A stretch of 64,000 bases of DNA from contig CP136893.1 in assembly GCA_034359265.1 (NCBI GenBank), positions 25,738,001-25,802,000 of the forward strand, read 5' to 3'. The notes under the pieces are model-generated. The model did not search any database. It was not told the DNA's origin and was given only the letters and a program-made list of their open reading frames with translations. Below are positions 46,501 to 58,500 of the stretch, one piece after another. Made by a program: the position numbers and the translations under genes. Source of the DNA: Canna indica. Taxonomy: Eukaryota; Streptophyta; Magnoliopsida; Zingiberales; Cannaceae. How positions within the stretch are numbered: the first letter of the stretch is position 1; each line of letters opens with the position of its first letter.

Positions 46501-49500
46501 CGGTGTCGACCTTAGTCGTGTATGTCCCCAAGATATGTACGAGTACGACGGACGTCATTCGTCCGCATTTTAAATATTGTATTCATGTATTTGTCATTTG
46601 AATATTAAATTAAGTTTTTCTTGATTAATTATGTGTTAATGGAGTTATTTTTAACACCAAAATAAAAAAAACAACTTTTTTTCCTGTCCGGTATGCATTT
46701 TACGTACCAGCCCGTACCGTGTGTCGGTACGGTACCGGTACATATCGGTATCGGTCAAAGATCGAGATTGTTACCGGTATCGATATTTTAAACCATGATC
46801 TAAAGTACTCCTGATCGAGGTTTTAAGTACTATACCAAGGGTGGGGGGGGGGGGGGGTTGGGGCTATATAAACTCCCCATTTCACCCACACTCTCCCAAC
46901 CTCTTAAACTCTCTTTATTTCTTCATTTCCATATCGAAACCTTGCTAAAGTGATGCCGAAATCTCAAGTCGATCCCGCATGGCAGCACTGCCGTTGGTCG
47001 GAGAAGAACCACCGTCAATGTCTCTATTGTGAATTCATTGCTCTGTGGTGGAGGGATCACCCGGTTGAAGCAACATTTAGCCGGAGGATATCTCGATGTG
47101 GCCAAATGCAACCAAGCACTGGCAGAGGTCCACAATCTCTTCAAGGAGTTGCTCGACAATAAATGAGAGCAACGTGTTTGAGATGTCCAACAAAGAAAAG
47201 AGTTAAACCGTACAGAAGACGTGCACTACGCTACATAAGACATGCACTACGCTATAGAAGGCGTGTTTGAGATGTCAAATAAAAAAAAGAGTTCTAGCCA
47301 TTGGGTGTCTTTTTCTAACAGGTCCATTCGGCTAATTGGATCACTTTTTTTTTGTGGGGGTGGGGGGTGGGGGGTTAGGGCTATATAAACCCCCCATTTC
47401 ACCCATACACACTCTCCCAACCTCTCAAACTCTATTTTTTCTTAATTTCCATATCGAAATGCTACTGAAGTGACGCTGAAATCTCAAGCCGATCCCGCAT
47501 GGCAGCACTTCCATTGGTTGGAGAAGAACCATCGGCAATGTCTCTATTGTGAATTCATTGCTCGTGGTGGAGGGATCACCCGATTGAAGCAACATTTGGC
47601 CGGAGGATATCCCGATGTGGCCAAATGCAACCAAACACCAACAACAAGCTCTTCAAGGAGTTGCTCGACAATAAATGAGAGCAATGTGTTTGAGATTTCG
47701 AACAAAGAAAAGAGTTCGACCGATGAGCTACAAAAGACGTGCACTATGACCAATTTCATGGTCGTGGTGATGATGTTGAGGAGGATTCGGAGCTTGTAGC
47801 CGTCATCGATGCTTCATTGTAGCAACATGCATTCAAGCGAGATCGTTGGTCTGAGGATCACAATTTGAGTATGGCAGCAGCAACACCGGCAATGCTGACT
47901 CATCTTCGACTGCAGGAGCAATGTACCGAAGTGGTTCAATTCCCTCCGGTCATCATATTGATCGAAGTTCCAACATGAGGGGACCTTCAACCTAGAGCAG
48001 AGGCGGAAGCATCCGAGGCTTCTTCTCTTCCCACAAATCAAGCAATACGAGAGCTTCTACTGATATAACTAACCTTGATTTTAGGGCTTTTCCTTCTCAA
48101 GCATCGAAGCCACCGCGTATTGACGATGCTTGAAGCAAGAACAAGAAGTGAGAGTTGGGGAGAGCAATCTCCAAATGGTTCAACTTCAGTCGGATTCCAC
48201 CAAATGTAGCCAACAATACCTACTATCGATCTATGGTATTGACAATCCAAAAGATTGAGATGCCTACTTTCTACGACGGATGTCATTCTTCTGCATTTCG
48301 AAATATATTTGTATTCTTATTATTGAAATTTGAAGAAGAAAATTTGAAAAAAGTGTATTTGAAGAAGAAACCATGTATTGGACCATATTTGAGAAATTTA
48401 TGGATGTTTTCCGTCATTTATTAGTAAATTATATGTGTTTTGTAGCTTAAAACTATGTTTTCTAGCATGAAAAAAAATTACAAAAAAAAACAAACCAAGT
48501 CTGTGCCGGACTGTACCGAGTGTTAGTATGGTTACCGACCCTTCACCGAGATCGGTACCGGTATCGAGATTAAACCTTGCTTCATAGTCAATGCTATAGG
48601 TTTGAGTGTACCATTGAGCAACCAACCTCGGTTTGTATCTTTTGATCTGTCCATTGGACCCCATCTTGATGGGGAAAATCCACTTGCATCCCATTACTTT
48701 CTTCTCTCTAGGAAGATTAGCTAATTCCCATGTCTTGTTTTCTTCTAATGCCTTCGTTTTCTTCCATTAGAGCAACTCTCCATCTTGGATCATGTCTTGT
48801 TTTCTTCTAATGCCTTCGTTTTCTTCCATTAGAGCAACTCTCCATCTTGGATCACTTCGAGCATTTTGGATGTTTTGTGGCGACATCTATACCATCAATT
48901 TCTAAAATGCATACGCTGTAATTCTACGATAGCTTGTAATTTGAGAGATAATCTGAAATCAGATACTTAGTACAAGGTCTTACAGATCTTACTCCTTTTC
49001 TGATATCAATAGGAACATCAAGATCATGAATTATTACAGGATCCTCGTTTGGTGGAAGAGTTGTCTATGGTTCCAATTCTTGGTTTTGAACAAAAACTCG
49101 TGGTCTCCTTGAGTAAACACGAAGTTCACATTGAAGTTGGGATGGCTGTTTCAGTTTTCCCCCTTGACCTATTTCTTGAGTTGGCTCAAATTGGGGTCAA
49201 GATGTTGGTGAAGGTACGGATGTTGGTGGAAGTACCAGTGGAGGAGAGGTTGGAAGAGAGATTGGGAGAGAAATAGACGGATCCCAATGATTTTCTTCAC
49301 TTGATTTTTCCCCTGAAGAGAAGCATTAGGGTAGAAACTTTGATGCTCAAGGAAGGTTACATTATACGAGAATATGAATCATCTTAAGAGGGATAATAAC
49401 ACTTGTAACCTTTTTCGTAGGAGAGTAGCCAATAAATATGCATTTGATTGCTTTGGGTTCTAGTTTTCCACAGTTGGACTTGTGTTATGGGCATACACAG

Positions 49501-52500
49501 TACAACCAAAGACTTGATGTGAAACTGAATTTAGGACACAAACTTGAGGAAAGTATATTTATAAACATTGTAAAAGAGTGCAAAATTGAAGAGTTTCTGA
49601 AGGGAGCCTATTAATGAGGTAGGCTGCCTCTCCCTAGAAGAAATGTGGAACATGAGTAGTGAACATAAGGGTACAAGAAGATGACAAATTTTTTGTTCAA
49701 GAACCCCATTTTGTTGAAGAACATAAGTATATGAGCTTTGATGAAGCATACCATTCTCAAGTCATGTTTGTCTTTTAGAAGATAGACCCAACATGCATGA
49801 GTGGGGTCATTAATGAATCTAATGAAACATCTTGGTCCTGTGACATTAGGGAATGGAGTTGGCCCCCAAATATCCCTATGGATAAGATGAAATGATTTTG
49901 AGGGCTGAAAGGAATGATAAAGAATAACTATTGTCGGTTGTTTTGCAAAGATAAAATTCACACCAAAACAAAGAGGGATCTTTGTTAAAAAACAACTTTG
50001 GGTATATGTGCTTTAGATAATTAAAACTAGAATTATAAAGTCATTTGTGCCACAAGACAACATCAGAATTGGAAACTCTCGACAAATTTCCAGGAAGATT
50101 AGACCTTGGAGGAGTGTTGGTGAAGTAATAGAGACCATTTCGTCCTCAGCATTGCCAATCATCTTCCCGAAGACAGCTCCTGTGAGTAGGAAAGAAGGTT
50201 ACTGTACAATTTAGATCTTTAGTTAACCTACTAATAGACAGGTATGTTGTAGATGAGGTACATAAACAACTGAATTCAACTGGAGATTATATTGTGGATG
50301 AGGTACATAAAGGACTGAATTCAGCTGTAAATCACAGTATGAGGATATTTCGTCTACCACTATGACTTTCATGTTACCATTACATTGTTTATAATCAGTC
50401 AAAAGATTGAAAGAACCCGTCATATGGTTTCAGGCACCAGTGTCAACAATCGAACCCTCGCAAATATTATTTTTTGGTGAATGATATGTCTAGATATTAC
50501 CTTGTTGTGCAACAGTTGCCATAGAGGAGGATTGATCAACTTCAGAGTCTTTGGAGTCTTTGGTGGTCCGAGATGACTGCAACAGACTCCTTAGAACTTC
50601 TATATGTTAGGTTGTTAGTGGCAAGGAAGATAGACTGGTTTTTTGCATTTTTGTGGTAGACGGTAAAGTACCTTGCTATAGGCACGAGTTCGAGGTCGAG
50701 AAGAGTTTGCAAGCTCCACGATGGAATGTGTTGCAACAAGAGAGTTGGATGAGAAGAAGACTGGGAGGGAGAGAGAGAGAGAGGAAGATGAAGAGGTAGA
50801 GAGTAGAAGTAGAGAACATTGCAATTGAGAACTGCTCTATCATTCTCCTTCATTCTTTCCCATATAAATACACATTCTGTCCATAATTATCAGCTTTAAT
50901 TCTCACTTTTAGAGCTCACTAGCAGTTACATTATTTTATTTAATGTCATTAATAGCGGTCTTCAATTCTCACTCTTAAATTATCTTCAATTTTTATCCTT
51001 GAAATAAGTGCTGCCTTTATTCTTCTTTATGCGGCGTTCATACTTGACTATCTCCCTTTATCATGTGTGTCATGTGAGTTGGATGGCTAAGGTCTCTGCC
51101 ACATTGATGTGAGGTGGCTGCCAAGTGGGTGTAACAAGTCCTCCCTCCGGAGATACATGCTTGTCCCCAAGCATGAATTGTGGAAAGTCTTGATATAGTT
51201 GAGAGGATGGTTCCTAGGTTGCTTCATCATGAGGAAGGCCGGTCCATTGAACCAAGAGTTCTTCTAAACCGTTGTGCATTCGGCGAGCCAAGATGGCAGA
51301 GGGAGTGGGAAAGAGATCAACAGTGGAAGTGAGTGGTAGTATGGGTTGAGGAGGTGGGGCTGGACCTTGAAATTTCTTTAGGAATGAAACATGGAAAACA
51401 TTGTGGAGTTTGGCCTCCGGAGGAAGGTCAAGAGCATACGCCACTATCCCAATTTTGCGCAGGATGCGGAAGGGGCCATAAAACTTTGGGGATAGCTTCT
51501 GCGAAGTCCGTTGAGCCAACGATTTATGACGTTAAGGTTGGAGCTTAAGGAGGACCAAGTCGTTGACGTCAAAGTGGAGGTCACGATGTTTGTGATCGTA
51601 AGCCTTTTTCATAATTTGTTGTGCTTGTTGAAGCCGAGTACAGATGAGTTGTAAGTGAGTATCACGATCACATAGTGCTTGATCAACGACCTCCAGATTG
51701 GTAGTCCCCGTTGTGTAGGAGAGGAGATGTGGTGGTGGTCGACCATAGACGACTTCGAAGGGGCTGGTGCGAAGAGCTGTATGATATGTCGTATTATAAC
51801 AATACTCTACCCAAGGCAACCATTTGGTCTAGCTCTTCGGCATGTTGCTTGTGAAGCATCTGAGGTAGACTTCGACGTCGCGATTGACGACTTCAGATTG
51901 GCCATCTGATTGAGGGTGATAGGCTGAGGTGAAATTGAGTCGTACTCCGGATAGAGTGAATAATTCCTTCCAAAACTTGCTCGTGAAAGTGGGATCGCGA
52001 TCAGAGATGATTGATTCCGGCACCCCATGTAAGCAGACGATGTGGTCAAAGAAGAGACGCGCTACACTGGTTGCATTGTAGGGGTGACTCAGGGCAAGGA
52101 AGTGGGCATACTTGGAGAGCCGATCAACCACCACTAAGATGACATTCTTGCTTGTCGATGTTTGAAGGCCCTCAATGAAATCCATGGATAAATCTGCCCA
52201 AATTTGCTGTGGAACGGGCAACGGTTGTAGTAAACCAGCCGGTTGTAAGCTGTCTTTTTTGTTGTGTTGACATACGACGCATGATTGGACGTACTCTTGT
52301 ACATCGCAACGAAGTTGTTCCCAAAAAAACTCTGCACGTACTCGTTGGAGTGTACGTTGGTAGCCTTCATGGGTGGAATCATGAAGTGCTTATAAGATGG
52401 TGGAGTGGAGGGGAGACGCCGCTGGAATAACAATTTTGGTTTTGAAGAAGATAAGGCTGTCCCGAACTGTCCATAAGGATGGTTGTGGCATGAGTTTTGT

Positions 52501-55500
52501 TATCCCTCCATAAGTGCTGCATTTGTGGAGAGGACTGGAGTTTGGATTTGAGCTGCAAAATGAAGTGTGGTTGGGGAAAAGAAATAGCAGCAATGGACCC
52601 GACAACAATAGGCTTATGTGAGAGAGTGTCGACCGTTGTATTAGACTTGCCGGCTTTGTATTCAATGAGAAAGTCATATATTAACAGCTTGGAAACCCAA
52701 TGGTGTTGAGGATAAGTGGTCAACCGTTGTTCAAGAAGATACTTCAAGCTGTAATGATCAGTGCGGACGACAAATTGGCGGTCCCAAAGATAAGGTGTCC
52801 GGTGTTTGATACCCTTGACGAGGACTACTAGTTCCTTCTCATACGCCCTGAGTTTTTGCATATGGGCTGGAAATAGGCGGCTGAAATAAGTGACGGGGTG
52901 CCCATTTTGATGAAGGACAACGCCCATACCAGTAGTGGCTGCATCGCATTTGACTACAAAAGGTTGGGAGAAGTCTAGAAGAGCGAGATTAGGGGCTGTG
53001 GTGAGCGAGGACTTGAGTTGTTCAAAAGCGGTTGTAGCTTTTTCGTCCCAACTGAAATTGTTTTTCCGGAGCCAACCTGTGAGAGGGGCAGCAAGTACAC
53101 CATAATTTTTGATAAATTTGCGGTACTAGCCTGCTAGGCCGAGGAAGCTTCGTAGTTCAGCGGTTGTGACGGGTTGAGGCCATGATGATATTGTTGAAAT
53201 TTTTTGAGTATCGGTGTTGTCTCCTTTGTTAGAAATGATGTGGCCCAAGTATGTGATAGTAGGGACATCGAAAGTGCATTTGGACTCCTTGAGAAATAAT
53301 TGATGCTGCCTTAAGGTTGAGAAGACATTGTCGAGGTGAATGAGATGATCAGTTAAAGAAGGGCTGTAAATGAGGATGTCGTTGAAGAAGACAAGCACAT
53401 ACTTTTGCAGCATGGGGCGGAAAATCTCATTCATCCGGGCCTGGAAAGTGGATGGTGCATTGGCCAAGAATGCATTGGCATGACAAGGAACTCAAAGTGG
53501 CCATGATGAGTACGAAAGGCGGTCTTTTCTACACCATCTTCATGCATCCGAATTTGGTGATAGCCCGAACGCAGATCGAGTTTGGAATAGATGTAGTAGC
53601 CATGTAACTCGTCGAGTAGCTCATCAAAAATTTATCCTTGATTGTGATGGCATTCAAGGCATGGTAGTCGATGCACATTCTCCATGAGTCATCCTTCTTT
53701 TTGACAAGAAGGGTGGGCATTGAAAACAGTAGTCGATGTACTCGGTCGAATGATGCCTTGTTGGAGTAGTTGTTGGCATTGAGCTTCAATTTCATTCTTT
53801 TGCCGAAATGGGTATCGGTAAGGACGAACGACCACCGGTCCTGACTGTGGTTGTAGTCGGATGCGGTGGTCCCTTGATCAAAAGGGTGACAATCTTGTTG
53901 GCTCCTGAAACAAGCTTCTAAAAAGTATAAGAACATTTTCAACGCTGTCATGAGTTGCGAAAAGTACTGTTCTTGTTGGTGTGGATTGTTGTGGCTGAAT
54001 TCCTTGTAGCATGATGGTGCCGTTGGGAGTGGCATATTGCAACTTTTGCTTGTCAAAGTCCCATGTGATTGGCCCCAACGTTTGAAGCCATTGTACTCCA
54101 AGAACAACATCAAACCCGTTGAGTTTGATGATGAAAAATGATGTTATGGCTTCGTTGCCGAGGTGCCGAGTCACCATGTGGTCTCCAAGACAATGGAGGC
54201 GAGCTCCATTAGCAACTGTCACCGAGATGCCGTTGCGATGACGGACAGGAAGGTGAAGACGATGCGCCACCGAGGAGCTCAGGAAGTTATGTGTACTCCC
54301 TGAATCGAGGAATACACAGATGGGTAACCCGTAAACAGGGCTGCCGATATGCATGGTTTGAGGATGTGGGGTGCCCTGTAATGCCATGATGGACAGAGTA
54401 GGTTCTGTGTTGACCTCAGCCATGGGAATGATGTCATCATGGTTTGATAACTCCTCATTGGGCAACGACGGGCTCGGTGGTTCAGCTTCCACATCCGGTG
54501 TTATTTTCGACAGGTATAACTGGCGACAACGGTGAGTTGGATGCGACTCTTCATCACAATGGAAGCACAAGCCCTGCTGACGGCGAGCAGCAGCGTCTTC
54601 CTGGCTGAGCCGTCGGGTGGGGAGGCTGCGTTGGGTTCTTCTGATCGGCGGTCGGGAAACAGGGGAAGCAAGTGGATCACGACTGGTGGGGGCACGTGGT
54701 GTGAAAGAGGTATTGGAACCTTGGAGTAACGACCCGGAAGATCAACGAAGCATATATGACGTTTGAGACCACGCCACACGTTCGTACAAGCATGCAAGTC
54801 TCATGGCTTCCGTGAGGTTCACGGGGTTGAGAGCTTCGACTGGCACTTGAAGGTTGGGAGTGAGACCTCGTAAAAATAACTCAACCTCTTGTTCCGCGGA
54901 TAGTGTGCCGACGCGAGCAAGGAGTCACTGGAAGGAACGTTGATAATCGAGGACGGTTCTTGTTTGATGTAGATTGGCCAGGTCATCCAGTTTATTGCCT
55001 CAGCTTGGCGGCCCGAAGCGACGATGACAGTAATCTTGGAAGCCCGTTCATGTGAGGTGGGGAATGTCTGACATCAGTTTTAGCACCCAAAATTGCGCAT
55101 CGTCGGTCATGTGGCACGCTGCAATAGCTACCTTGGATTCCTCAAGAATTGGATGGAAGAGGAAATATTGATCACAACGTGCTAACCATGGTAGGGGTCC
55201 TTTGAGCCATCGTAGCATGGAAATTCGAAATGAGGTGATCGTTGATGCAGGTGGATGGTGCCGATTTCTTCCGGTGGAAATGGTGGACATGGGTGGCCTT
55301 GGCGCCGAGGTACTTGGCCGAGGATGCCTTCCGTCGTTAGTGGTGGGGCAAGTCGCTGAACTGTAGCCGATTCACGACGAATGGAGGCGCTGTCATCTTC
55401 CACCGTGGCCGGAGTTCGAAGGGCCTCCATGTTTTTTGAGAGAGCTGCTACTTGGGCTAAGATCTGCCCGCGTTCAGCGCGTTCTTGCTCGCATTCAGCG

Positions 55501-58500
55501 CGGTCATGGGCTTGGGAAGTAGTTATTTTGCGCATGAAGTTCAAGACCTGATCTTGGAAGGTCTCTCCCATGCCTGAATCTGATACCAACTTGTCAAGTA
55601 CCTTGCTATAGGCACGAGTTCGGGGTTGAGAAGAGTTTGCAAGCTCCACGATAGAATGTGTTGCAACAAGAGAGTTGGATGAGAAGAAGACTGGGAGGGA
55701 GAGAGAGAGAGGAAGGAGGAGAGGAAGATGAAGAGGTAGACAATAGAAGTACAGAACATTGCAATTGAGAAATGCTCTATCATTCTCCTTCATTCTTTCC
55801 CATATAAATACATATTTTGTCCATAATTACCAGCTTTAATTCTCACTTTTAAAGCTCACTAGCAGTTACATTATTTTATTTAATGTCATTATGAGCGGTC
55901 TTCGATTCTCACTCTTAAATTATCTTCAATTTTTATCCTTGAAATGAGTGCTGCATTTATTCTTCTTTATGCGGCGTTCATACTTGACTCTCTATCTCCC
56001 TTCATCATGTGTGTCATATGAGTTGGATGGCTGAGGTGGCTGGCTGCCACATTGATGCTGAGGTGGCTGCCAAGTGGGTGTAACATAGATTTTGCTACAT
56101 GTGCTGACAGCTAACTTTTGCTGACTCTAATGTTTCCAATTGGCTGGCTTCCCATGAATCTCCGAGCATGTTTCTCTATTGCAGTGTTATCTTTGTGGAT
56201 TTTGGTTTTTGTTGTTGTCAGAAGCAACCCAGCATTTAGGCAAAGCATAACTAGGCTGGGTATCTTGAGCGTTGGAATTTAGTGAACTATGGAGTAAGGT
56301 TTAAAATCTCAGCACGGACGTACCGACACGGTATGATCCAGTACCGAAAAATGATACCAGTACCGAAAATGAACAGTATGGTGCCTTGCAGTATGGTGCA
56401 ACAATACCATACCAAGCAGTATGGTGCAGCACCAACCGTACCCATACAGGGTGGTACTGCTTGATATCAAGTACGGTACCACCCGCTATGGGCGGTATTA
56501 TGGAATACTGGGCGATATCGGTACACCTGGTACCGACTGGTACTGCGTTGTATTGGATACAGGCTTTCTCAAAAATCCTTTACAGTACGGTTTTTGAAAC
56601 CATGCTATGGAGCATAACTCTCTTTCAGTTCTCTCATCTAACTTCAGCAAATACTTCTGGAATAGATGAAGGAGGCTTTATTCCAACTGGAAGCAGCATT
56701 CAAATTAAAGCATCCGGGTAACCAGATAGGAGTGATGCCCCGGATCCATTTTGCTTATGAGTACTTAGAAGACCAGTGTAAACGTGCAGCTTTCCAGAAG
56801 AGTCTTAAGGATCTATCTATCTGCAGTAAGATCCCTCTACCAGGCTATTACAGCAAGAGCAAGAAATACAGCCTGAGAAAAGCCAAGAATTATAAGGGCA
56901 AGCCGCACAACACTCACATTAGAATCTTCAAGAGAAAATACTCAGATAAAACGAAGAAATGCAAATGCTTCATATGTGGGGAGGAAGGACACTACGCGCG
57001 AGAATGTTCGAGGAAGCAAGGAAACATCGCCAGGGCGGCGATAATTGAGAATCTAGATCTCCCAGATGATTGGGACGTATTATCCGTCGACCTCGACGAG
57101 CCAGACAGTGATGCCATCTGCTCACTCTCTGAAGGAGAGTCTGTTTCGGAACTCACAACGGCACTAGCTAAGGCAGATTTCCCATACGAAATAGTACTCG
57201 TGATAATAACCGAGGAAATCCCAGAGAAAGACAACAATATTAGTTGGAGAACTGATGTTGCCCTACCCGAGGCCATGAACAGATGCACGCACCTTTGGGA
57301 AGATAACAGCATGGACATAACACAGGGTTGCGAGCATTGCACGCTCTGCAAAGAAATGACGAACCCTAAGATGAGAGCCCATTGCCGAAATTGCTGTATA
57401 ACAGTTTGCCCCATGTGCTCGAGGTTCATACTAGGGCGAAAGCTAGTTGTCAAGTGCTTCGCATGCTCTTCTTCAGTCTCCGAGAAAACAAGTATGTCGT
57501 CGATGTAGACGGCAATGTATTTTTCGGTTCCAGCGAAACACTGATCCATTTTTCTCTGGAAAACCGAGGGTGCATTTTTGAGGCCGAACGGCATCACTAG
57601 CCATTCGTAGAGGCCTCCAGGGACTGTGAATGCGGTCCAAGGGATGGACTCGGGGCTCATTGCCACTTGATGAAACCCACTCTTCAGATCAAACTTCGAG
57701 AATACCTTACTATTCCCGACTTGTTTTAGTATGGTGTTGATCCCGGGTAGACTATATTGGTCCTTGTAGGTGTTATCATTGAGTGTTTTGTAATTGAACA
57801 CCAGACGCTCTTTTCCTCTAGTCTCCTTCTTGGTGGCGGGATCGACGCTTATGCCTGATTGGACAATCATTGCCATTGTCCGATGTCTGCTGGAGCTTGG
57901 TCTTATAGCTCCGAGTTTCAGAAGGCTCTGGATGTGTTTGGCGAACTGTTCTTTTATTGCAGGCGTGACATGTTTCAGTGGTCTGTCCTGGATGGTGATA
58001 TCAGGATTTATTATGTCTAGCTTGCACATGATCTGGTTCTTACTCCAGTGTCTGATAGGGTCTTCCCCTATATATCCTTGTTCCTCCAGCCTTCTCAGTA
58101 ATGGCTTAAATTTCTGTTTGAACGTACGAGATTCTTCCTGCTCGTTTTCTTCTGTAGACGAGCTACTCAGTAGTTCAATGTATTCTTCGTCCGTTAATTC
58201 GAACCAGAGTCAGCGAACAAGCTATCAATCGAAGCAACCTCATCTGCCGAAATCTTTCCACAAGAAATAGTCACCAACATGGATGACAAGAAGACAACGG
58301 AGCAACCGCGGGGACAGAGGATCCTGAATAGACTATACAACATAGTCATAATCATGGAGATACCCCAGGTAAAAACATTTAAAGTTCAGGCGATCTTAGA
58401 TACTGGTGCAACAGTTTGTTGCATTGATCTCAACTCTGTACCTGAAGAAGCTTTGGAGCCAAGCGCGTACCCCATACTGATTAATGGGGTAAACTCACAA

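Larger units (their letters stand above)
42600..46797 (+). mobile_element. Complete hAT transposon with 8-bp target duplication
   Basis: The left terminus is catggtttcaaataccgt. The right terminus, reverse-complemented, is catggtttaaaatatcga. The octamer atctaaag flanks the element on both sides (42592-42599 and 46798-46805), as expected for hAT. Subterminal regions are rich in ggtacc/taccgg words. A ctatata box at 42709 precedes the coding region. The transposase gene inside is broken and is itself interrupted by a MITE. It sits inside the copia reverse transcriptase region. Confidence 0.92.
50662..56085 (-). mobile_element. Chromovirus (Ty3/gypsy with chromodomain) inserted in the copia element
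   Basis: Two LTRs of about 470-494 bp flank a gag-pol region on the minus strand. The 5' LTR (high coordinates) is followed on the minus strand by ttggtatcagattcagg, a tRNA-Met-type primer-binding site. LTRs start TGTTACACCC on the minus strand and the 5' copy ends in CA. Flanks read tagac (50657-50661) and tagat (56086-56090), a likely one-mismatch 5-bp target duplication. The C-terminal chromodomain identifies a chromovirus. The element has a mutated RT catalytic box and many stops. Confidence 0.88.
56685..58203 (+). repeat. Left arm of 1519-bp viral inverted repeat
   Basis: The reverse complement of this block matches 58750-60268 over its whole length. Equal arm lengths imply no net insertion or deletion. 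A few base differences are visible, for example the codons giving EIVL versus ETVL and CEHC versus CERC. Left limit: homology starts at aactggaagc (56685). Right limit: homology ends at ttaattcgaa (58203). Confidence 0.92.

Noticed and set aside
56992..57430. C-terminal extension of the minus-strand RT frame
   Set aside because: Beyond the fusion point the frame reads antisense capsid sequence, so it is not a real protein region.
57794..58270. 158-codon plus-strand open frame, and its mirror at 58680-59159
   Set aside because: These are antisense shadows of the reverse transcriptase coding sequence in the two viral arms.
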